Shown here in pieces: positions 1 through 11,225 of a stretch of 64,000 nt of DNA (position 1 is its first letter; every line of letters begins with the position of its first letter). Below the pieces are notes generated by a model. That model was not told where the DNA came from. It ran no database searches and saw only the letters and a list, made by a program, of their open reading frames with translations. Source of the DNA: Galeopsis tetrahit (lineage: Eukaryota; Streptophyta; Magnoliopsida; Lamiales; Lamiaceae); the NCBI GenBank assembly GCA_963675135.1, contig OY776130.1:18530001-18594000 (forward strand), given 5' to 3'. Both the position numbers and the translations under genes were made by a program.

Positions 1-704
1 TAAGAATGTTAGAACATGTAACATAAGGCTAGTTGAGAAGCTGACATGTTAGGCAGCTCTTAGATAAATAGATGCACAAGTTAAGGGGGAACACATGCTT
101 TGAAGTCTATCAAGATCAAGTCCCCTCAAGGCTCAAGTTGAATGTGTTCCAAGTCTGCTGAACAGACAAGTATGCTGATAAAGAGTAAATGGATTATGGA
201 ACAACATATCTAAAGATCAAACATATCTGAAGACTAAAGCATTCTTGCTCAGGAGGTTTGTCCAGAAGAGTTGTCTCAGCACACTTGTACCAGAACCATG
301 TCAAGGTGATCCCAACCTTGCTGATATGGTCAAGGACACCTATTCTATGTCATGAATGCACAAGATCTATTCTAAGGAAACATGGAAAGTGAAAAAGCCA
401 AGTCAACCTCGCTGATAAGCAAAGTCTACTGATAGTGATAAGAAGAGTTGTCCAAGTGATAAGGAATGTTGTCCTTATCTTAGGATCAATCATCAGAAGG
501 AATGTCCATATTTGATCAAGTGAATCTTGAAGTCAGACATTGGGAAGAGTGCTGCAGAATGAAGACAAAGTGATTACAACCGTTTATTTCCCAATTGAAG
601 GACATGTCACTATCAAGAATATGTCTTCAAGTTTGAAGAGCTCAAGGAAGACATTTATGGACATTTGAGACTGCCTCTCCAACGGGAAAATCCTCAAATT
701 TGTC

Positions 705-712
705 TATAAATA
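705..712 (+). promoter_or_regulatory. LTR TATA box, copy 1
   Basis: TATAAATA lies in duplication unit 1. The same motif in the same context is at 12059 (3' LTR of A) and 61280 (element D), which supports it as the family's core promoter. Confidence 0.6.
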
Positions 713-1427
713 CAAAAGTGTGAAGACCTTTGAAAGCATCCAACATTCAACTGACCTCAACTATCCTACAAGCTCACAAGTGCTTTCAAGCTTTCAAAGA
801 GACTATCTTAGTCTTCAAACACTTCATCTAAGCTGAACCTCATTGTATATCCATACAAAGTTGAATGTGTTCCAAGTCTGCTGAACAGACAAGTATGCTG
901 ATAAAGGGTAAATGGATTATGGAACAACATATCTAAAGATCAAACATATCTGAAGACTAAAGCATTCTTGCTCAGGAGGTTTGTCCAGAAGAGTTGTCTC
1001 AGCACACTTGTACCAGAACCATGTCAAGGTGATCCCAACCTTGCTGATATGGTCAAGGACACCTATTCTATGTCATGAATGCACAAGATCTATTCTAAGG
1101 AAACATGGAAAGTGAAAAAGCCAAGTCAACCTCGCTGATAAGCAAAGTCTACTGATAGTGATAAGAAGAGTTGTCCAAGTGATAAGGAATGTTGTCCTTA
1201 TCTTAGGATCAATCATCAGAAGGAATGTCCATATTTGATCAAGTGAATCTTGAAGTCAGACATTGGGAAGAGTGCTGCAGAATGAAGACAAAGTGATTAC
1301 AACCGTTTATTTCCCAATTGAAGGACATGTCACTATCAAGAATATGTCTTCAAGTTTGAAGAGCTCAAGGAAGACATTTATGGACATTTGAGACTGCCTC
1401 TCCAACGGGAAAATCCTCAAATTTGTC

Positions 1428-1435
1428 TATAAATA
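1428..1435 (+). promoter_or_regulatory. LTR TATA box, copy 2
   Basis: TATAAATA in duplication unit 2, exactly 723 bp after the first. This is the copy nearest to gag. Confidence 0.6.
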
Positions 1436-1651
1436 CAAAAGTGTGAAGACCTTTGAAAGCATCCAACATTCAACTGACCTCAACTATCCTACAAGCTCAC
1501 AAGTGCTTTCAAGCTTTCAAAGAGACTATCTTAGTCTTCAAACACTTCATCTAAGCTGAACCTCATTGTATATCCATACAAAGCTTAGAGAGATATCCAA
1601 TCCTTATACACTGATCTTTATTGTAAAGGATATCTCATTAGTTGGAAATTT

Positions 1652-1915
1652 AGAAGGTTGTGTGGTCTCTCACTCTGCTTTCTAAATGTCTGTTTCCACG
1701 GTGAAATTCGTGCATAGTAGAGGAGGATATAGGCAAGCGTAGATCGCCTTTTTCCTTTATCGAAAAGAGAGAGGTTGTACAGAAAGTACATAGTTGGCTC
1801 AGCGGATCATAGGTCGAAGATTTGCATAGTCAGGAGTGTGAGCTCGAGAAGAAGATGCTTTGAAAGGCGAAGCCAAATGCCCCACCGTTTCGGCCGGAGC
1901 AAATCGGTAGACTCA
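1652..1915. other. Unrelated insert in the 5' LTR of A
   Basis: The 3' LTR reads straight from the AGAAGGTTGTAGT region into AGAAGTGTAAGGAG. The 5' LTR has about 265 bp of unrelated, GC-richer sequence between those anchors, and it lacks about 35 bp of LTR sequence just upstream. I see no terminal repeats, target duplication or convincing frame. It may be filler DNA from repair or a piece of another repeat. The boundaries are approximate. Confidence 0.6.
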
Positions 1916-2473
1916 GGTAGAAGTGTAAGGAGTTAACTGTTGAGAGAAGAACAATTAATTCTGAGTTGAGAAGAGGGTACTAGGACTCTAGACATCCTAG
2001 GGATCAATTCACCAAGGAGTGATGTTCTTGATCAAGTGCACCTTGGCACTATAAAACAAGTTAATTCCAAGAGTGAAGGAATTATCCTGTTAAATCAGGG
2101 AAAGTGGATGTAGGAGCTTGAGTCTCTGGACCACTATAAACTCTTGTGTTGATTTACTTTCAAGTATTACATTCATTGAACACATCACACTAAACTGAAC
2201 TTTCAAAGAACTTATACTCAAGACTGTGCAAAACACATTTGGACAAGTTCCCTGAAACTGGATATTTGATAAGGAGATTTCAGAACTTAAAGGAGTTTAT
2301 ACTAAAGGGCCAACCACTAATTCCGCACTTATAACTCACTAAGATAGTCATTTAACTAAGTACTCAATAGTACTTAATAGGTTGGTTATCTTTAAGAAGT
2401 TATACATCTCGGCAGAGTTGTCCAGGACAACCTTGGTGAGGTCATACTTGGTTAAGTTTGAAAAGATTTGCAT

Positions 2474-2501
2474 ACAAGTGTATTCCCCCCCATACACTTG
2501 T
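2474..2501 (+). other. Hairpin with C-run loop near the LTR end (A, 5' LTR)
   Basis: ACAAGTGTAT and its perfect reverse complement ATACACTTGT flank an 8-nt loop of T plus C-run, 24 bp before the LTR end. The same hairpin is in the other family LTRs (12856, 15482, 46815, 62123). Confidence 0.75.
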
Positions 2502-2527
2502 TATATACTCCTTTCAGGACCAACAAG

Positions 2528-2542
2528 TGGTATCAGAGCAGG
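2528..2542 (+). other. Primer binding site of A (initiator tRNA-Met)
   Basis: TGGTATCAGAGCAGG starts 2 bp after the LTR end. It is the usual plant copia site, complementary to the 3' end of initiator tRNA-Met. Confidence 0.9.
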
Positions 2543-2665
2543 GGTTCAAAGACCACTGCTTCTGAAAATCCATCTTGATTTTCAAAATCACATATTTGGT
2601 GTGGTCACTGAACTGATCTATCTGAAATCTTATATATCTATTGTCTAACCTTTTTTTTCTAAGAT

Positions 2666-5197
2666 ATGGCAAAAGGAAACAACAACAATCAGAACCAGCA
2701 GCAGAATCAAAATCAGAATGTAAATCATAATATCAATGTTGTTGTTCCTCCAAATGCTGTTCAAGGACTAGACAATATGGCTACCAATCCAGTCAACCAT
2801 ATATCACATCACAAGTTGCCTATGTTCTCAATAGAGAACTATGATTTCTGGAAAATCAGAATGAGGGCTCATCTTGCATCTCTTCACACTGATATGCTAA
2901 GAGTGATCACAAGAGGACCCTTTGTGTTTACTCAAATTAATCCCAGGATCACTGATGCTCAAAGAGCTGACACAAGGGATGTGATCCCCAAGGATGAAGA
3001 TGACTTCACCTCAGAAGAGAAGAGGAAAGATAATTTGAATTATCTAGCCATGAACACTCTCTATCAAACAATTCCAGATGCAATCATGGGAAGGGTCTGC
3101 CACTGCACAACTGCCAAAAAAATTTGGGATACTCTTGTAGAAATGTGTGAGGGTACAGAAAAGATCAAGGAAAACAAGCTCCAAGTGGCAGTGCAAAAAT
3201 TTGAACAATTCACAATGGATTCAGAAGAGTCCATTGACAAGTTTGCTGGTAGATTCACATATGTGATGAATGAAATCAACTCCTTGGGCAAGGTGTACTC
3301 CAAGAGAGAAGTTGGTCTGAAGATCTTGAGAAGTCTCACTCAAAAGTGGGATGTATATGCAGTAATGATGCAGAACACCAAGGATCTCTCCACCATGCCC
3401 ATGCAACAAATCTTCTCTGAACTCAAAGTTTTTATGAGTTTGATCTCAACAGAAGAAAGCCTGTTGAGGAATCTTCATTACCAACCAAAGGAGTGGCTTT
3501 CAAAGCCAAAGCTGCTGAACCTGAAATGCAGTCCACTCCTAGATCATCAAAGTCAGTCTCAAAGGCTGAAATGAAGGAAGAACGAGCCTTGATGGCTAGA
3601 AGGTTTGACAAGCTGAACTCAAGGTTTGGTAGATACAAGAAATTCTACCAAGACAACAAGGTCAGGAGAAGATACAACTCTCTTGAAGCCAAGGCTGAGG
3701 ACAAAAGGCCTGAAGAAAGGAGATCAGAGGACAAGTACTCTGATAGGAGAAAGTCCAGCAGAGCTGAGCCTTCATCATCAAGAAGAAGAGATGAGCCAAA
3801 GAAAGATGATGATGAAGACCTTTGTTATAACTGCAAGAAGAAAGGGCATTTTCAATATGACTGCCCTGAACTCAGCTCTAAGGAAAGAAGAGAAAGGCAA
3901 GCTAAGAGAGATAGAAAGTTCACCAACAGAAAAGCCATGATGGCTGGTGAAGAATCTGATAGTGCTGAAAGCTTCAACTCTTCTGATGGACTGTTCTCAA
4001 ACAGTGAAGATGATGATGATGTGTGCAACATGGCCATTGAGGATGATGAGGTATCCTCCACTTCTAGTTCACCATCATTCATTTCACAAAACACTAGTGA
4101 AGTCAACCTGAAACTTTCTCTTGGAAAGTTAATGGAAGATTTCACTATGTTACAAGAATTTCATGACAACTGTGTGAGAGAAAATGAAAGATTGTCAATT
4201 GAGCTTGCTAAAATGAAATATTTCTACTGAGTTGTATCAACAAGTCTTGAGAGAGCTTGAGGAAGCAAATCTCAGGATAGTTGACCAACAAAAGGAGATT
4301 GATGATCAACTGCTTTCTCAGAAGAGAAAAGACTTTGAACTAAAAATTCTTCAAGCTAAATTTGAAAACCTCTCACACGAGTATGATATTCTTAAATCAA
4401 GTGAAGAGAGCCTGAAATTAAAGATGTCTGCTTTGAAGAAATCCTCTAGAGCAATAGAGGAAATCCAAAGTTATCAAAGACCTATGGCTCAAAGAAGTGG
4501 AATAGGCTTTGATCCATTTGAATCTTCACCTTGTCGTAGTGTTGCTTCTACAAGTAACACTAAGAGAATATTTGTTAAATCAGTGGCTCAACAAGCTGAA
4601 AATGAAATAATTCAGCCACTGAACAAAGGAAAGGGCAAAACGCATGAATTGCCCACTCAAGTGATTCAGGAGACTAGGCCCAAACCCAAGGAAAAGGCCA
4701 AAGTCCCTGAACATAAGAGGAATGTTGGTCAGCAGAGTAGACCCAATGGAAGGGCAACTCTCCTGAACAATGTTCAGATGAGTTATCCTAGGCCAACTCT
4801 ACTGAGAAAGCCTCAGCTGAACAGACCTAAGGACAACTATCCTCAAAGGCAAAATAAAATGAGACAACCAAAACCCTTCATGCCAAAGGGTAATGGTCAT
4901 AAAAATGCGCATCCTCAAAGATTCCCTCAAGTAGCACACAAAACTCATAAGTTCAGGAGAAATGACAACTCTCCTGATACTTATAGAGTAAACACATTTA
5001 CACATACTTTCCCAAAGGCATTTAAGGGAAAGACAGTGTACATTGATGCTAGAGGAAGACAACTTAGCCACGTTGAATCAATCAGGGTAATTAGGCAAGT
5101 TTGGGTTCCTAAAGGTACAGCTAACCTCTCAGGACCCAAAACTCAAAGGGTACCTAACCTATCTAAATGCAGGTACCAATGGGCCACAAGAAGATGA
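2666..5197 (+). pseudogene. gag: gag of element A, broken
   Basis: The start ATG at 2666 is followed by an Asn/Gln-rich leader and a copia gag-polypeptide (UBN2-like) domain over about residues 45-250, including FWKIRMRAHL. A frameshift near 3430 moves the frame: compared with element D, extra T residues follow the SELK codons. The second frame holds a basic Arg/Lys/Ser-rich linker and one CCHC knuckle (CYNCKKKGHFQYDC, about 3823-3864). An acidic Ser/Asp stretch and the start of a coiled coil follow. A deletion near 4215, again relative to D, causes a second shift. The third frame (4232-5197) holds more coiled coil and a basic Pro/Gln-rich tail. Gag packages element RNA in the cytoplasmic particle; with two breaks this copy cannot make the full protein. 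Confidence 0.88.
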
Positions 5198-6224
5198 GGA
5201 GTATGACCAAAAAGTCAGCATGGTACTTTGACAGTGGATGCTCAAGGCACATGACTGGAAACAAGAACCTCCTCACTGATTTCATTGAGAAAGAAGGCCC
5301 AAATGTCACATTTGGAGACAGTTCACAAGCTACAACAAAAGGTTATGGTACCTTGATAATTGGTAATATCAAGGTATCTAATGTGTCTTATGTGGCTCGT
5401 CTCAAATATAATCTCCTAAGTATCAGTCAATTCTGTGATAAAGATTTTAGTGTTGAGTTCTCAAGTGGAAAATGCTTAATCAGAGATAAAACTCAACAAA
5501 CTCTACTGACTGGAACTAGAAAAGGGAATGTGTATTATGTAGACTGGGACAAGTTGGTTATGGCATAAAAGGCTAAACCACCTGAACTTTAAGTCAATGA
5601 ACAAACTTGCTAGAAATGCATTAGTAAAAGGACTACTTAATGAGTTTTTCATTAAAGAGCATGTTTGTAAACCATGCCAAGAAGGAAAACAAATTAAAGC
5701 CTCATTCAAAGGAAAACCAGTCATCTCTACTGAAAGGGTACTTGAACTTCTTCACATGGATCTATCTGGACCAATTACCCCTGCAAGCATAAATGGTAGA
5801 AAATACACATTGGTTGTAGTAGATGACTTCTCTAGGTTCACATGGGTAGTATTTCTCCTTAACAAGAAGGAAACACAAGTCAAACTCCCTGAACTACTAA
5901 AGAGACTGTCAAATGAGAAAAACCTTAGCATTATCAAGATAAGATCTGACAAAGGCACTGAGTTCATAAATTCATACATCAATGAGTATTGCACGCAAAA
6001 TGGTATAGCCCATGAAACTTCAGTCAGCTAGAACCCCTCAGCAGAATGGGGTTGCAGAGAGAGGAAATAGGACTTTAAAAGAAGCAGCTAGAACCTTAAT
6101 TGCTGATTCAAATTTACCTAAGAGGTTTTGGGCTGAAGCTATAAACACTGCATGCTATACTCAAAATAGATGTTTGATAACTTAGGGGCAAGGCAAAACC
6201 CCCTATGAACTCTGGAAAGGAAGT
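5167..6224 (+). pseudogene. pol: Protease and integrase N-terminal half of A, broken
   Basis: The frame opens with the aspartic protease motif AWYFDSGCSRHMTG (catalytic Asp in DSG). A GAG-pre-integrase region follows but is cut by a deletion near 5550, where the link to the LWHKRL-like segment is lost. Integrase resumes at 5597 with the HHCC-like end (CKPCQEGKQ) and the core residues D in VVVDDFSRFTWVV and D in IRSDKGTEF. A frameshift follows the HETS codons near 6030, and a TAG stop sits near 6182 where related copies have Lys. The catalytic Glu region (QQNGVAERGN) lies between the last two breaks. Confidence 0.88.
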
Positions 6225-8513
6225 TTGCCTAAAGTATCTTACTTTCACATCTTTGGTTGTAAGTGTTTCATTCACAAAAATGGGAAAGAACAGTTGAGAG
6301 CCTTTGATAGCAAAGCTGATGAGGGAGTATTCCTTGGATATTCCCAAATCAGTAGAGCTTTCAGAGTCTACAACTGTAAAACCCTTATTGTGGAGGAAAC
6401 ACCCCATGTTGTGTTAGATGAATCTACTCATGAGTTCAGGAATAAGAACTTGGAGACAAAAGAAATCACACAAAGAACAACCAGACTGAGCTTAAAAGAT
6501 AAAGATACTACTTTCATAGATGTTGTCCAAGCCAATTTCCCTAAAGTCATAAGATTGGATAATAATCCTGAAGGCAACCTACCTGAGGAAAACCCCACTG
6601 AAGGAAATGGTGAACTGAATGATCCAATCCCAGTTCACACTCAGGTAACAACTACCAATGAAGAAGCAGTTCCTGCTGAGGTAGTTAATGGATTAAATAA
6701 TCAAGGGGAAAACAATAATGTTGAAAATGCCAATGTCCCTGACATTGAAGACAACACCCCTGATTATGATCCTGAGTTAGATCTTGCATTAAATTTCCTT
6801 GAATTTTATGAGCCTAGTGACTCAACCTCAGTAGAGGACAACTCTACTGAAGGGATCAGAAAAAGAAGGACTTGGTTGACAGACCATCCTACTGGTCTGA
6901 TACTTGGTGATCCAAATATAGGAGTCAAAACTAGAAGATTTCATGGTGAAAGTGCTTTATTTTGTTGTTTCTTGTCAGAACAAGAACCAAGTGACATTGA
7001 AGAAGCACTTCAAGATGCCAGTTGGATCACAGCAATGCAGGAAGAGTTGAATCAATTCACCAGAAATGATGTATGGGGGCTGGTTGATAGACCTTCACAT
7101 CAAGATGTTATTGGAACCAAATGGGTGTTCAAGAACAAGAAGAATGAAAATGATGTGATTGTCAGAAACAAAGCAAGACTAATGGCAAAGGGCTATTGCC
7201 AATCAGAAGGCATAGACTATGATGAAACATTTGCACCTGTGGCAAGGCTAGAAGCAATAAGGCTCTTTCTAGCCTATGCAGCCCACAAGAGGTTCAAAGT
7301 GTACCAGATGGATGTCAAGAGTGCCTTCTTGAATGGTGTTTTAAAGGAAGAAGTCTATGTAGAGAAACCACCTGGTTTTGAGGTTGGAAACCAAGTTTAC
7401 AGACTGAAGAAAGCTCTATATGGACTCAAGCAAGCCCCTAGAGCTTGGTATGATACACTGTCACAGTTTCTCTTGGATCATGGATTTATCAAAGGGACTG
7501 TGGACAGAACTCTCTTCAGAATCACTGAAGGAGAAGACATCTTGCTTGTTCAAATATATGTTGATGACATCATATTTGGATCCCCCAATGAGAAGCTTTA
7601 TGAAAAGTTCTCAAAGCTCATGCAAAGCAAGTTTGAGATGTCCATGATGGGTATGATGAACTTCTTCTTGGGACTTCAAGTGAAGCAATCAAAGGAAGGA
7701 ATCTTCATCAACCAAGCCAAGTACACCGGAGAAATGATCAAGAAGTTTGGGTGTACCACTAGCAAGCCAGTAAGGATCCCAATGAACACAAATTGGAAGA
7801 TGGATCCTGATGAGAGTGGAGTTCCAAACAACTCCACTGAGTATAGAGGAATCATTGGTTCACTCCTCTATCTCACTGCCAGCAGACCTGACATCACCTT
7901 TGCAGTAGGTGTTTGTGCAAGGTTTCAAGCCAATCCTAAGAAAAGCCATCTTGAGGCTGCTAAGAGGATCTTGAGGTATCTAAAAGGGACTGAAAATCTA
8001 GGCCTTTGGTACCCTGCTGATGACAACATTGAGCTTACAGGCTACTCAGATGCTGATTATGGAGGATGTAGAATTGACAGAAAGTCCACTTCAGGGACTT
8101 GTCAATTCTTGGGAAATAAGCTCATATCATGGTTCTCAAAGAAGCAGAACACAGTGGTTACTTCCACCACTGAAGCTGAGTATGTTGCAGCTGGAAGTTG
8201 TTGTGCTCAAATTCTTTGGTTGAGACAACAATTAAGGGATTACAATGTCAACTCTGTTGAAGTGCCAATATTCTGTGACAACAATAGTGCCATAGCAATA
8301 TCACATAATCCAGTTTTGCACACAAGATGCAAGCATGTGGATATCAAGCATCACTTCATCAGAGATCATGTGGAAAAGAAGGACATCAAGTTGGTTAAAA
8401 TCCACACAGATCATCAAAAAGCTGATATATTGACAAAACCACTTGCAGAGGCAAGATTCCTGGAATTATCAGCAGAATTGGGATTACTTGATCCAGGGAA
8501 GTTGGACAAGTAA
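6225..8513 (+). pseudogene. pol: Integrase C-terminus, reverse transcriptase and RNase H of A (long open frame)
   Basis: These 762 codons are open. They begin in the copia integrase tail (FGCKCFIH), pass an acidic linker (about residues 95-220) and enter the RVT_2 reverse transcriptase. Landmarks are KWVFKNK, QMDVKSAFLNG, YGLKQAPRAWY and the catalytic YVDDIIFGS at about residues 443-452. RNase H follows with GYSDADYGG near residue 605 and EAEYVAAGSC near 650. The sequence is typical of the SIRE lineage. It cannot be made as part of a normal polyprotein because gag, protease and integrase upstream are broken, but the RT/RNase H part itself shows no lesion. Confidence 0.9.
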
Positions 8514-8881
8514 ATCAAATGGAGTTAATGAGTGAAGGGGTAATTGAAAATGATGATCAGCAGACTTGGTCAAGTCTACTGCAATTCAGAAGAATTGACC
8601 TCATTTGATCAGAACTCTTGTCCAATGAAATTCAGGACACTTGTCCACAAGCTTTCAGGACACTTGTCCATGTGGGGTCAAATAAGTTGTCTTGACTATC
8701 AAACCAAAATTTGGTTTGATAAGCACCTATTTTGGGTAATCATTGCCTATTTTGATATCTGTCCCATTCCTCTTAAAGCTATCACCTTTCTAGGACCTAT
8801 TTTGTCCCCCACCCAAAAGGTCACTTTCCATGCATTAAATGCCAAGATTTAACTCTTGTTTGCATTAAACATTTCAAGCCA
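8514..8881. other. Spacer between pol and the extra frame of A
   Basis: This is non-coding sequence after the pol stop. The repeated phrase 'acttgtcca' echoes LTR sequence, and a segment near 8833 (gcattaaatgcc) resembles the spacer in element C near 53750. No gene is seen. Confidence 0.6.
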
Positions 8882-10722
8882 TTCCTGGAGAGCAGTCAGC
8901 TAAATTGGATTTTATTGCTCATCAAGTCCAAACTGCTCATGCTGAAACTTCAGGAGCCTTGGATGCGCAAGGTAGAACTTTAGCAGTTGTTGAGATGAAG
9001 CTCACTGGATCTGAGGAAATTGTGCTTCCCACAATTGAAGCAAGAATCAGTGGAGTTGAATCTGGTTTGCAAACCATCTCCACTGAAGTTATGAAAGTAA
9101 AATCCAGCATAGATTCAGTTTCCAAAGAGGTCAAGAAAGAGCAGACATTGCTAAGGAGTAACCACAACAAGAATGTGAAAGCATTAAGATTGGTGGTTAA
9201 GCAAGCTTTAGGAAAGAAAACTGCTCTGCAGAAAAAGAGAGCTGAGGAAATGAGGCTAGCAATGGTGAAGGCTACCTCTGAAAAATTCTCACAAGAAGTC
9301 ATGGCCAAAATTGCTGAGAGTGCAGTGGCCAACCTCACTGACTTCTTGAAGGCCAACCTTGATTCATCCCTCAAGACAACCTTAGAAGAGGTTGTGTAGC
9401 AAAAGATGAAACCTGACTTAGCTTTCTTAAGCTTAAGCAGTGACATGATGCAAAACATTCATGATGAGAATGTTTACTTGCTTGAGGAGATGAAGTCCCT
9501 GAACCAAGCTAAATCCCTGATGGCTTCTACCATGAGTGAGCTCAAACCTTAATGATTTGATCCTGCCAAAAAGGGGGAAAGAGAAAGCGGAAGGGCAAAA
9601 GGTGCCTTAATAATTGGTAGTTCAGACAAGGGAAAGGACAAGGCTACTGAAGACAAAGGAAAGGAGCAAGGAGTGCTGAATCTGAAAGAGCTTGATGAAG
9701 AAGAACAGTTGGCCATAGCATTGAAGAACTCAATGGCATCTGTTCAAGAAGAAAGAGCAAGGCTTCAGCAGAGGCCTGGAGGAGAAGTTTCTGGACTGGA
9801 CAAGTCCACTGAAGGTGTCCACACAAGAGGACAAATCAAGAAGGCTAAAGGAAACAAGAGGAAAGCTGAAACCTTTACAGATTTTCCTAACAGTCTGGAT
9901 TTACCACTTGAATTCAGAGTTGAAGAAGATGAGCCTACCTCCAAAAAGGTCAAGAATGCTGAACAAGATAAGACTGCTGAAGTTGACAAGTCTTCTGAGA
10001 TTGTCAAAGTTGCTGAAGGTCTCAAAGATGCTGAAGATGTTGAAGTCTTATTTGCTGAAGGCTTTGGACCTGAACCTAAGAAGAAGACAACTGTCTTAGC
10101 TCATGATCCATCAAAGCTGTTTGAGGAAGGATATGGAAAGGATCTTGAAACTCAACAAAAACTGGCCATGATGAAAGCCAAAGAGAAGAAGGTCTTAATT
10201 GAAGAAGAAAACAGAGCAAGGGATAGGAGAAGAGCTGATTTCCAGAAGCCAAGGAGAAAAAGAGCAACCTACAACAAGATGAAGCCACAGCTGCTGATCC
10301 CAATGGATACCAAATATCCTCACTTGGATAAATGGGTGCCAATCCAGCTGAATGATTCTTGGGAAGAGGCTAAAAGGGAGTTTGTCTATGACTTTTATGT
10401 CATTAGAAGATGGAATGATGAAGATGCCAACTCCACATTTACACAGTTCATGATTGACTATCATAAGGAGCTGTACCAGCAACTCCTTGCAGCTGCTGAT
10501 ATTGCAAGATTTGAACTCACAGCTCCAAAGCCAATCATCTACATGCCTCCTAAGAAAGATGGCTTCATAGATCAAGCAAGAATCCTCCAAGAATTCTTTG
10601 AAATTCTCAAGTTGAACAGAATGGTTCTTGGACCAAAGGGAACAAATCAAGAGGCCATGGAATTGAAGAAAAGAGTGTGGGCACAATATGGGATGGTGCC
10701 ACCTCCTGAAGATGATCTCTGA
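8882..10722 (+). pseudogene. Extra reading frame (ORF3) of A, N-terminally deleted
   Basis: One frame runs from about 8882 to the stop after 10722. It is interrupted by TAG at 9397 and the double stop TAA TGA at about 9550. It aligns with the C-terminal half of the extra frame in element C (50470 down to 48723). It starts in the coiled-coil segment (EQSAKLD, then LTGSEEIVLPTIEARISG) and runs through a Lys/Glu-rich linker. It ends in a conserved module with KLFEEGYGKD, DKWVPIQLNDSWEEAK, IIYMPPKKDGF and KKRVWAQYGM. The first thousand or so codons seen in C are absent. The function is unknown. It occupies the place where SIRE elements carry an envelope-like ORF, but I see no signal peptide or membrane segment. 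Confidence 0.8.
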
Positions 10723-11211
10723 ATGGCTAAGTTCTCTTGACCCCTTTCTGTGTTAAATTTGGATGAACACTTGATCTTGCTTGATGTGCTCTGCTGATAT
10801 GATCCTATCTGCTAAAAATTGCTCAAGTCTGCTGGATACATATCTTCTGTCCTGATATTATGATTAGCTTTGATACACATGTTTTTAAGCTCTGATTATG
10901 TAGTATATGCTCTGATTTTGTAATATGTTAGCTATGTAATGATGTTTGATTCATGCTCTGATAAGATATTCAACTATGAACATGCTTGCAATTCCAAAAT
11001 CTTTGAATGATAGTTGAATCCTTTTGAGTCAAGAAATAACATCTTACTATCTCAACATATCTGACTTTGAAACCTATTTTGCACTCAGAATGGTGATTAC
11101 ACTAACACATTCTTTTTCAGGAAAATTGACTCTAGTCATGTCTTCTGAAGATAAATGTAATAGATGTAGTCAAGTCACTTTTGCACAGAATGTATAGGTT
11201 TTGGCATCATC
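10723..11211. other. 3' untranslated region of A
   Basis: AT-rich sequence between ORF3 and the PPT, with repeated phrases such as 'gctctgat' and no open frame. It ends in ATCAAAAAGGGGGAAAT, and the 'catcatcaaaaaggggg' phrase recurs, inverted, beside the LTR of element C (48403-48425). Confidence 0.7.
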
Positions 11212-11225
11212 AAAAAGGGGGAAAT
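11212..11225 (+). other. Polypurine tract of A
   Basis: AAAAAGGGGGAAAT lies directly before the 3' LTR start TGTTGGGAATAAAA. This is the expected plus-strand primer. Confidence 0.9.

Larger units (their letters stand above)
138..1583 (+). repeat. 723-bp direct tandem duplication inside the 5' LTR
   Basis: Unit 1 is 138-860 and unit 2 is 861-1583. By eye the only difference I found is A184 versus G907. The 3' LTR (from about 11455) has a single copy, so the duplication is recent and local to this LTR. Each unit holds a complete TATA region, so the core promoter is present twice. Confidence 0.93.
1..2525 (+). mobile_element. 5' LTR of element A (partial, enlarged)
   Basis: Position 1 matches position 11318 in the 3' LTR, 92 bp from that LTR's start. 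The LTR ends CCAACA directly before the PBS. It is far longer than the 1,685-bp 3' LTR for two reasons: a 723-bp tandem duplication (138-1583) and a segment of about 265 bp (about 1652-1915) that the 3' LTR lacks. The two LTRs of one insertion are identical when made, so these changes either came after insertion or the pair is recombinant. Confidence 0.9.

Noticed and set aside
2382..2648. Frame of 88 codons spanning the LTR end and PBS of A
   Set aside because: It starts at a TTG and crosses the LTR end, hairpin and PBS, so it is not coding.
8544..8852. Frame of 102 codons between pol and ORF3 of A
   Set aside because: It has no similarity to element proteins and lies in the spacer; the same region of C is not open in that frame.
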